DNA from: Spirochaetales bacterium
GTDB taxonomy: Bacteria; Spirochaetota; Spirochaetia; SZUA-6; DRHE01
NCBI GenBank assembly: GCA_016935715.1
Contig: JAFGQJ010000416.1
Span: 1 to 5,778 of the forward strand
DNA: 5,778 nt
Direction: 5' to 3'
In this document: piece after piece, positions 1-5,170 of the stretch
Position numbering within the stretch: position 1 is the first letter of the stretch
How the letters are laid out: each line of letters opens with the position of its first letter
The notes under the pieces: model-generated
Databases searched by the model: none
Seen by the model: only the letters and a program-made list of their open reading frames with translations
What the model was told of the DNA's origin: nothing
Position numbers and translations under genes: made by a program

Positions 1-461
1 GACAGTACGGACTCCAGGAATACCCGCTGGTTTTCAGCAATGCTCTGTACCATGAGCACGTCGTGTTCCGGCACCGAAGGTTCGATGAAGAATATATCGA
101 GGAACAGAGCCCTCTCCCTTTCGTTCTGATTCCTGATTCTGCTGAAGGTGCTGATCAGGTTGGCTTCCGTGTAGCGGGGAAAAGGCCAGCGGCCGAAAGT
201 GTCCAGGCTCCTGTCGTCGATTCCGATGATCAGGATATCCGGTGAGATTTTTGGATTTCTCTCTTCCAGGGTCACTCCCTCCTGAACCCGGGTCCGCTGC
301 GTGAAATTTTTCAGCCGGAAGTTGAAATCCAGTACGTTCAGCTCCAGGTTCGAGATGAGAATTGTTTGAGAAGAGATGATCAGAAGTACAACGAATACGA
401 GCAGCCCGATGAGCAGGCCGAAGTATTTGGTTTCAAAAAAGCCGGAGCTTTTCTTTGCCAC
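1..461 (-). CDS. CHASE2-domain membrane sensor protein, N-terminal part (runs off window)
   Basis: This gene starts at GTG (461-459), not ATG. A GGGAGG Shine-Dalgarno 6 nt upstream fixes the start, and 153 codons are visible before the window edge. Residues 1-13 are short and basic (AKKSSGFFETK). Residues 14-31 form one hydrophobic membrane segment. After a linker, the CHASE2 signature begins near residue 74: PDILIIGIDD (74-83), then SLDTFGRWPFPR (85-96), then ALFLDIFFIEPS (118-129), D134 and a following hydrophobic strand. CHASE2 is an extracytoplasmic sensor domain, usually followed by further membrane helices and an output domain: adenylate/guanylate cyclase most often, otherwise a histidine kinase, diguanylate cyclase or Ser/Thr kinase. 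The output here lies beyond position 1 and cannot be named. The gene starts 14 nt after the TPR gene stop, so the two are probably cotranscribed. Domain call is confident; overall function is open. Confidence 0.85.
   Translation of the reverse strand, partial: MAKKSSGFFETKYFGLLIGLLVFVVLLIISSQTILISNLELNVLDFNFRLKNFTQRTRVQEGVTLEERNPKISPDILIIGIDDRSLDTFGRWPFPRYTEANLISTFSRIRNQNERERALFLDIFFIEPSVPEHDVLMVQSIAENQRVFLESVL
435..454 (-). other. UCCG-tetraloop hairpin with U tract in the first codons of the CHASE2 gene
   Basis: On the transcript the bases AGAAAAGC pair with GCUUUUUU around a UCCG loop closed by C-G, giving 8 pairs including one G-U. UCCG belongs to the stable UNCG tetraloop family. The A-rich 5' arm and U-run 3' arm resemble a weak intrinsic terminator, but the stem has only two G-C pairs and the U run is used up in the stem. 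It overlaps codons 3-9 of the gene. It may lower initiation or cause pausing, or it may be chance from AAA/AAG Lys codons followed by Phe codons. Confidence 0.35.
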
Positions 462-467
462 GGAAGA

Positions 468-473
468 CCTCCC
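468..473 (-). promoter_or_regulatory. Shine-Dalgarno deciding the GTG start of the CHASE2 gene
   Basis: The minus strand reads GGGAGG, six bases, then GTG. There is no in-frame ATG near the start of the domain (the first in-frame Met is residue 137, inside CHASE2). The Shine-Dalgarno therefore settles the initiation codon. It lies wholly within the 14-nt gap after the TPR gene's TAA. Confidence 0.8.
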
Positions 474-475
474 GT

Positions 476-1192
476 TTACTCGGCAATCTTACCCTCCACT
501 TTGAGACCGATTATACGGTTTCGACCTGCCTTTGTCCAATTGCTCAGGGGATACTCGTCCTCCAGCCGATCGTAGGCCTGAAAGGCGTTTTCGTACTCCT
601 CCCGGGTTTCGTACAGTCGTCCAAGAGAGAAAAGGGCATGCGGTACCAGGAAGCTGTCCGTGTACTGCTCAGTCAGCTCGCCGTAGGCGGCGATCCCCTC
701 ACCCAGATCTCCGGCCTGTTCGTAGGCCACGCCGGCATTGAACAGGCTCAACTGTGCCAGATAAGACTTGGGAAAGGACTCTGCCAGATCCCTGTAGCCT
801 TCGGCGGCCTCCTGCCATTGCTCGTTTTCAAAGGCCAGGTTGGCTCCGATGAATCCGGCTCTCTGGGCCGCGTACTGCCTGGGATAACGCTCCAGGATCT
901 GCTCGATCAGCGCCTCCAGTTCCTGCTGTAGGGTTTCCCGATCGCTCCCGGCTTCCGCTTCCAGCCAGTTTGCGTACATCTCCTGGGCCCGCTCGGCCAT
1001 GAGAGTCGAACGTTCCCGGGTTCGCTTGTGCCACTCCGTCCAGCTGAAATATGCCACCACGAACACGACCAGGGCTATCAGCACCACCAGCAGCACGATC
1101 CGGTACTTGTGGAGAAAATCGGCCAGCCGGTCAACCAGTCGTTGTTTGGCCTCGGTTCCGCGGGCGGTTTCTGTATTCTCCGAGCTCAACAT
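476..1192 (-). CDS. Single-pass membrane protein with periplasmic-side TPR repeats
   Basis: A 238-residue protein starting at ATG (1192-1190), with AAGGAG 6 nt upstream, and ending in TAA. Residues 1-30 are polar and basic. Residues 31-50 are a strongly hydrophobic helix with no lipobox Cys, so it is a membrane anchor and not a lipoprotein. Three TPR-like helix pairs follow, at about 106-140, 145-178 and 181-215. Each shows the A/G, Y and terminal P pattern, for example EAAEGYRDLAESFP, GIAAYGELTEQY and NAFQAYDRLEDEYP. The layout (short cytoplasmic N-terminus, one helix, exported TPR solenoid) resembles YfgM/TPR_21-type ancillary translocon proteins and other envelope scaffold proteins. Orientation is inferred, since basic residues flank both sides of the helix. 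Specific partners are unknown. The next gene downstream encodes a membrane sensor, so a shared envelope role is possible but unproven. Confidence 0.8.
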   Translation of the reverse strand: MLSSENTETARGTEAKQRLVDRLADFLHKYRIVLLVVLIALVVFVVAYFSWTEWHKRTRERSTLMAERAQEMYANWLEAEAGSDRETLQQELEALIEQILERYPRQYAAQRAGFIGANLAFENEQWQEAAEGYRDLAESFPKSYLAQLSLFNAGVAYEQAGDLGEGIAAYGELTEQYTDSFLVPHALFSLGRLYETREEYENAFQAYDRLEDEYPLSNWTKAGRNRIIGLKVEGKIAE

Positions 1193-1262
1193 ATGCGTCT
1201 CCTTTTCATCGGTCGGAACGGATCGACCCCGTCTACGGGCGGGATACAGCGGCTCCCTCCCT
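1193..1262 (-). other. 70-nt intergenic leader upstream of the TPR gene
   Basis: This is the only junction above 20 nt in the window. Reading on the minus strand, it opens with the purine-rich AGGGAGGGAG directly after the regulator stop, with no usable start codon nearby. Two small stems follow: CCCG/CGGG with a UAGA loop (1239-1228), and GGUCG/CGACC with an 8-nt loop (1228-1211). They share one base. It ends with the AAGGAG Shine-Dalgarno (1204-1199). No U tract follows either stem, and I see no good -35/-10 pair or -24/-12 sigma-54 element. Confidence 0.4.
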
Positions 1263-2771
1263 TCAGCGATTGATGCTCAACTCCTTGATCAATCGTGAGA
1301 GGTAGGTTCGCTGGATCCCCAACAGCCGCGCCGTCTTGGTCTGGTTCCACCGGTTCATGTCGAGAGTTTGACGTATGTAGTGTTTCTTGAAAATGTTAAC
1401 GGCTTCTTTCAGCGATCTGCCGCTGTAGGCATCTTCGGAGCTTTCCGATATTTTATCCAGTACGAATACGTCCGGCGTTATGGTTTCGACCTGAGTGATG
1501 ACCACGGCCCGTTCGATTGCATTCTCCAGTTCCCGGACATTGCCGGGCCAGGAATAGGAGAGCAGAACCTCCATCGCTTCCGGCGCGAAACCGGTGATCT
1601 GCTTCTTGATCTCCCGGTTGAAACGCCTGAGAAAAAACTCGGCCAGGACGGGTATATCGTCTCTGCGCTCCCGCAGCGGCGGGATGTATATGGGCAGCAC
1701 GTTCAGGCGATAGTAGAGGTCGGCCCTGAATCTGCCGTTTTCCACCTCGGCTTCTATATCCTTATTGGTGGCTGCAATGATGCGCACATCCACCTTGAGC
1801 GGCTCGGTGCCGCCGACCCGTTCGAACATCCGGTGCTGGATCACCCGCAGCAGCTTGACCTGCAGGTTCAGCGGAAGATCTCCGATCTCGTCGAGAAATA
1901 TGGTTCCCCTGTCGGCCAGCTCGAACCGGCCTCTCCTGTCGCTGCTGGCGCCGGTGAATGCCCCTTTGACGTGCCCGAACAGCTCGCTCTCCAGGAGATT
2001 TTCCGGCAGGGCTGCGCAGTTCACCCGGATGAGGGGGTTGTTGCTGCGTGGACTGTGCAGGTGAATCTGTTCGGCGAACAGCTCCTTCCCCACGCCGCTT
2101 TCACCCAACAACAGCACGGATGAGTCGGTCCTGGAGGCCCTGAGGGCGATATCCAGCTTATCCCTGATCGCCCTGCTCTCCCCGATGAACGTATGGTAGC
2201 CCTTGTCGGTTTGCAGCTCATCCTGAAGCAGCGTGATTTCCTCCTGCACCCGCTGGAGGGAACGGGAGTTCTGAACCGCGATCGCAGCCTGGATGGCAAA
2301 GATCTCCAGCCATTCCAGATCCTCTTCGCTGAAATTCCCACCGCCTATCTTGTTGATGATCTCGATCACTCCGACGCAGCGGTCCTTTACGCGCATGGGC
2401 ACAGCCAGGATCGATTTGGTGGGGAAATTGATCTTTTCGCTGATATCGGGAAAGAAACGGGAATCGGATTGCACGTCGTTTACGATGAGGGACCGGTTAT
2501 TGGCTGCAACCCATCCGGCGATGCCTTCCCCCATGTTCACGGAGAAGCGCTGAACCTCCGGACCTTTGGGACCCAAGGCGATCTCGAAGTACAGTTTGTT
2601 GTTTTCCGGATTGACCAGAAGCAGTGAGGAAGCGTCCGCCTGGATCAGCCTGGTTGCGGACTCGATGATGGTCCGCAGCAGCTCTTTTCCGTCGGAGTAT
2701 TCGGAGTTTATCAGTGCATTGATTTCTATGAGGGTTTCGAACTTGTTGCGATCGATTGCAGATTTCAACAT
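1263..2771 (-). CDS. Sigma-54-dependent transcriptional activator with N-terminal GAF domain
   Basis: A 502-residue bacterial enhancer-binding protein that uses ATP hydrolysis to open promoters held by RpoN holoenzyme. Residues about 10-168 are a GAF domain (GEGIAGWVAANNRS at 81-94, ILAVPMRVKD at 121-130). About 167-188 is a likely coiled-coil linker. The AAA+ core spans about 193-430: Walker A GESGVGKE (223-230), sigma-54 contact loop GAFTGA (270-275), Walker B TIFLDE (290-295), sensor I IIAATNKDI (331-339), the arginine-finger stretch FRADLYYRLNVLPI (348-361), and sensor II WPGNVRELENAIERA (408-422). A Fis-type helix-turn-helix closes the protein (NQTKTARLLGIQRTYLSRLI, 476-495). There is no response-regulator receiver domain, so it belongs to the NifA/FhlA-like group controlled by ligand or protein binding to GAF. 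All ATPase motifs are intact. The effector and target genes cannot be read here. It follows rpsA by 18 nt. Confidence 0.95.
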   Translation of the reverse strand: MLKSAIDRNKFETLIEINALINSEYSDGKELLRTIIESATRLIQADASSLLLVNPENNKLYFEIALGPKGPEVQRFSVNMGEGIAGWVAANNRSLIVNDVQSDSRFFPDISEKINFPTKSILAVPMRVKDRCVGVIEIINKIGGGNFSEEDLEWLEIFAIQAAIAVQNSRSLQRVQEEITLLQDELQTDKGYHTFIGESRAIRDKLDIALRASRTDSSVLLLGESGVGKELFAEQIHLHSPRSNNPLIRVNCAALPENLLESELFGHVKGAFTGASSDRRGRFELADRGTIFLDEIGDLPLNLQVKLLRVIQHRMFERVGGTEPLKVDVRIIAATNKDIEAEVENGRFRADLYYRLNVLPIYIPPLRERRDDIPVLAEFFLRRFNREIKKQITGFAPEAMEVLLSYSWPGNVRELENAIERAVVITQVETITPDVFVLDKISESSEDAYSGRSLKEAVNIFKKHYIRQTLDMNRWNQTKTARLLGIQRTYLSRLIKELSINR

Positions 2772-2789
2772 GGCCTGGAGGGGCCCCGA
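2772..2789 (-). promoter_or_regulatory. Unusual translation start region of the sigma-54 activator
   Basis: The 18 nt between the rpsA TGA and the activator ATG read UCGGGGCCCCUCCAGGCC. No GGAGG-like element sits at normal spacing; the region instead contains CCUCC, the anti-Shine-Dalgarno sequence itself. GGCC can pair with GGCC around a CCUCCA loop just before the ATG. The nearest Shine-Dalgarno-like element is AAGGA inside the last codons of rpsA, 22 nt before the ATG. Translation may therefore depend on ribosomes terminating at rpsA. The ATG is supported by the GAF domain following it closely and by the absence of any alternative upstream within the gap. Confidence 0.5.
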
Positions 2790-4490
2790 TCAGTCCTTGT
2801 TTTTTTCTTTTATGAAATCGGCGAGGGTGGTTTTCTCCTCCTCGGAATCATCGTGGATGTACTGCACCATGGCTTCCTGCTGGACCTGCCGGGTGTACTC
2901 CCGTATGGACAGGGCGAGCTTCTGCTTGTCCACGTTGATGTCCGTAACGACTGCCTTGACCGTATCTCCCTCTTTGTATCGTTTCAGGAAGTCGTCGATC
3001 GATTCGGTGGCGGGATCGAACAGGTTCGACTTGTTCACCAGACCCTCGATATCTCCCTGCACTCTGACGAAGAAGCCGAAATCGGTGATGCTGGTGATCT
3101 CTCCTTCGATGACGCTTCCCCGACGAAACGCTTTGGCCAGGGATCGCCACGGATCTTCGGTCAGCTGCTTGACCCCGAGCTTGATCCTCTGATTTTCCTT
3201 GTCGATGTCGATGACCATGACCTCTATCTCATCACCCTCGTTGTACAGAGCCGAGGGGTGCTTCGGTCTCTTGGTCCAGGACATGTCGTCGAGGTGCAGC
3301 AGGCCGTCGATGCCCTCCTCGATTTCGAGGAAGGCTCCGAAGTTGGTGATGTTCTTGATCTGCCGCTTCAGGCGCATGCCTACGGGATAGCGGCTGTCGA
3401 TGTCGTCCCAAGGATTGGGAAGCACCTGCTTCAAGCCCAGAGACAGCTTGCTCTGCTGTATATCGTAGGACAGGATCTTGGTTTCCACGATATCATTTAC
3501 CTTGAGCAGCTCCTTAGGATGTCTGATTTTTTTCACCCATGACATCTCGGAGATGTGGGCCAGACCCTCTATCCCCTCCTGGATCTCGATGAACGCCCCG
3601 AAATCCGTCAGTTTCGTGACCTTTCCTTTGACCACGTCCCCGACCTCGTAGTGCTCTTCGAAATGCGTCCAGGGATCTTCGGAGAAGTGCTTGAGGCTCA
3701 GGTTTATCTTTCTCTCTTCGGGATCCAGGCGGATGACCTTCACGCGGATCTCATCCCCTATGGAAACGATCTCCTTGGGAGAATTGATGTGTCCCCAGCT
3801 CATGTCGTTGATGTGGAGCAGACCGTCGAAGCCGCCGAGATCGATGAAAGCACCGAAGGAGGTAAAGGTCTTGACGATCCCCTCCACCTCATCGCCGATC
3901 CGGGTGTTTTCGAAAAACTCGTCCCTTCGCCGGGCATTCTCCTGCTCCAGCCACTGCCTCCTGTTGACCACGATGTTTACCTTGCTGTGGTGGTAGAGCC
4001 GTTCGACGAAGAAGGAGGATGTCTGTCCCACATATTCCGCGGTGTCCGTCACCCGGAAGGTGTCGGTTTTGGAGAGAGGCAGGAAAGCGGTGACCCCATT
4101 GCCCAGATCCACCTCGAAGCCGCCCTTGATGCGCCTGGAAATCGTACCCGGAACCGGTTCCCGTTGGTCGAAGGCGATGCGAAGGTTCTTCCAAAACATC
4201 TTCTCATCCGCTTTTTTCTTGGATACGACCACCTCTCCACGACGACTCTCCCGGTTGAGAAGAATCACGTATACGGTTTCGCCGATCTTCGGGCTCTCTT
4301 CGAACTCTTCAAGGGGGATCTTGCCTTCGGATTTGAGACCGACGTCCACGTAGACGAACTCGCCGTCGACCTCGACGATTTGCCCCGGCACCATCTGGCC
4401 TTCTGCAACCTGGGCAAGGGATTGGAGGTATTCTTCTCTCAGGCGCTTGTCGTTGAATTCATCGCCGTTGGTCAATTCTATTGAGGTCAT
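2790..4490 (-). CDS. rpsA: 30S ribosomal protein S1
   Basis: A 566-residue protein, close to the 557 of E. coli S1, with all six S1 (OB-fold) domains. S1 binds the 30S subunit through its N-terminal domains and captures mRNA with the later ones, which matters most for structured or Shine-Dalgarno-poor messages. Approximate domains: D1 32-92 and D2 110-178 (the divergent ribosome-binding pair), D3 198-268, D4 284-355, D5 370-442, D6 457-531. D3-D5 carry the typical cores SFGAFIDL, DFGAFIEI and NFGAFLEI, followed by GLLHI/GLAHI-type strands and DMSW/EMSW. EDPW or PNPW marks the end of D3, D4 and D5. D6 is more divergent (DFGFFVRV, GLVNKSNLFD), as is usual. The C-terminal tail 536-566 is charged and Lys/Glu-rich. 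It starts 8 nt after the cmk stop and in a different frame, so it is not a split cmk-rpsA fusion. No damage is seen. Confidence 0.97.
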   Translation of the reverse strand: MTSIELTNGDEFNDKRLREEYLQSLAQVAEGQMVPGQIVEVDGEFVYVDVGLKSEGKIPLEEFEESPKIGETVYVILLNRESRRGEVVVSKKKADEKMFWKNLRIAFDQREPVPGTISRRIKGGFEVDLGNGVTAFLPLSKTDTFRVTDTAEYVGQTSSFFVERLYHHSKVNIVVNRRQWLEQENARRRDEFFENTRIGDEVEGIVKTFTSFGAFIDLGGFDGLLHINDMSWGHINSPKEIVSIGDEIRVKVIRLDPEERKINLSLKHFSEDPWTHFEEHYEVGDVVKGKVTKLTDFGAFIEIQEGIEGLAHISEMSWVKKIRHPKELLKVNDIVETKILSYDIQQSKLSLGLKQVLPNPWDDIDSRYPVGMRLKRQIKNITNFGAFLEIEEGIDGLLHLDDMSWTKRPKHPSALYNEGDEIEVMVIDIDKENQRIKLGVKQLTEDPWRSLAKAFRRGSVIEGEITSITDFGFFVRVQGDIEGLVNKSNLFDPATESIDDFLKRYKEGDTVKAVVTDINVDKQKLALSIREYTRQVQQEAMVQYIHDDSEEEKTTLADFIKEKNKD

Positions 4491-4508
4491 TACCCGTTCT
4501 ATACTCCC
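4491..4508 (-). promoter_or_regulatory. rpsA translation initiation region with distant Shine-Dalgarno
   Basis: The best Shine-Dalgarno match is GGGAG (4508-4504) inside the last codons of cmk, but it ends 13 nt before the rpsA ATG, beyond the usual 5-9 nt. The nearer bases AACGGGUA match poorly. In E. coli the rpsA initiation region also lacks a canonical Shine-Dalgarno and is autoregulated by S1. A similar dependence here is an inference only. Initiation may also be helped by coupling to cmk termination. Confidence 0.45.
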
Positions 4509-5158
4509 GCTTGATTTATCGTCGTGAGGATTTCCCGTACTACTCTGTCACAAACTTGATCTATGGTCAAGTCCGATGTGTCGATATAGAGCGCGTCCGG
4601 GGCCTGCTCCAGCCTGCCGAAGGGTTTGCTCCTGTCTATGTCATCCCGCTCCTCGATGCTGCGGCGAACCTGCTCGGGGTCCTGCACGCTGCTGCCCTGC
4701 CGCTCCTGGCGGTGGCGCCGTTCGGTCCTGGCCTCGATCGAGGCATCCAGGTATATCTTCAGCGCTGCATCCGGAAACACCACGGTACCGATGTCCCGAC
4801 CCATTACGATGAAATCCGCCTCAGCGACGATCTCCCGCAGCTGAGCATTTACGATTTTTCGGACCTCCACGATCTGCGAATGGACGGCCGACCAGAGATC
4901 GATGCGGTCGGTGTGGATTTCTTCCAGGGGTTTTCCGTTCATCCGCAGCTTCTCACCGGCCATCTCGAAGCGGCACCGGGAGGCGATCTCCAGGACCACG
5001 GCCGAATCCTCCGCGTTCCTTCCCGATTCCAGAACCGCCTTGGAGATGCCCCTGTACAGCATTCCCGAATCCAGATAGCCGAACCGCACCGCGTCGGCCG
5101 CTCTCCGGGCGATCGTGCTCTTCCCGCTTCCCGCCGGACCGTCTATTGCTACGATCAT
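4499..5158 (-). CDS. cmk: Cytidylate kinase (CMP/dCMP kinase)
   Basis: A 219-residue cytoplasmic enzyme that transfers phosphate from ATP to CMP or dCMP, feeding CTP and dCTP pools. Length fits the family (about 220-230). The P-loop is GPAGSGKST (7-15). YLDSGMLYR (28-36) is the NMP-binding motif. GRDIGTVVFPDA (120-131) with LKIYLDAS (133-140) is diagnostic. The lid region with ERRHRQERQG (146-155) is followed by RDDIDRSK (171-178) and DALYIDTSDLTI (188-199). ATG at 5158 is chosen because MIVAIDGPAG starts the fold directly, GGGAGG lies 6 nt upstream, and the ATGA overlaps the stop of the preceding gene. An in-frame ATG at 5254 would add 32 residues lying inside the pseudouridine synthase gene. 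Oddity: Lys178 stands where E. coli Cmk has Arg188, a CMP-contacting residue. rpsA follows after 8 nt. Confidence 0.95.
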   Translation of the reverse strand: MIVAIDGPAGSGKSTIARRAADAVRFGYLDSGMLYRGISKAVLESGRNAEDSAVVLEIASRCRFEMAGEKLRMNGKPLEEIHTDRIDLWSAVHSQIVEVRKIVNAQLREIVAEADFIVMGRDIGTVVFPDAALKIYLDASIEARTERRHRQERQGSSVQDPEQVRRSIEERDDIDRSKPFGRLEQAPDALYIDTSDLTIDQVCDRVVREILTTINQAGV

Positions 5159-5170
5159 CGCTTGCCTCCC
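5155..5170 (-). promoter_or_regulatory. ATGA stop-start overlap and Shine-Dalgarno of cmk
   Basis: The minus strand reads GGGAGG (5170-5165), six bases, then ATGA. The ATG (5158-5156) starts cmk and the TGA (5157-5155) ends the pseudouridine synthase gene. This 4-nt overlap is typical of translational coupling and decides the cmk start. Confidence 0.85.

Noticed and set aside
1228..1239. CCCG/CGGG stem after the activator gene as an intrinsic terminator
   Set aside because: Only 4 base pairs and no downstream U tract on the minus strand.
1368..2123. 251-codon open frame on the plus strand
   Set aside because: It mirrors the AAA+ and HTH region of the sigma-54 activator, which has every catalytic motif intact. 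No independent support.
2780..2787. GGGGCCCC palindrome after rpsA as a terminator
   Set aside because: A contiguous palindrome has no loop, and no U run follows. The next gene starts 9 nt later, so termination here is not supported.
3555..4484. 309-codon open frame on the plus strand
   Set aside because: It lies entirely antisense to rpsA, whose six S1 domains are unambiguous. Its translation has no recognisable domain, and long antisense frames are expected opposite GC-rich coding sequence.
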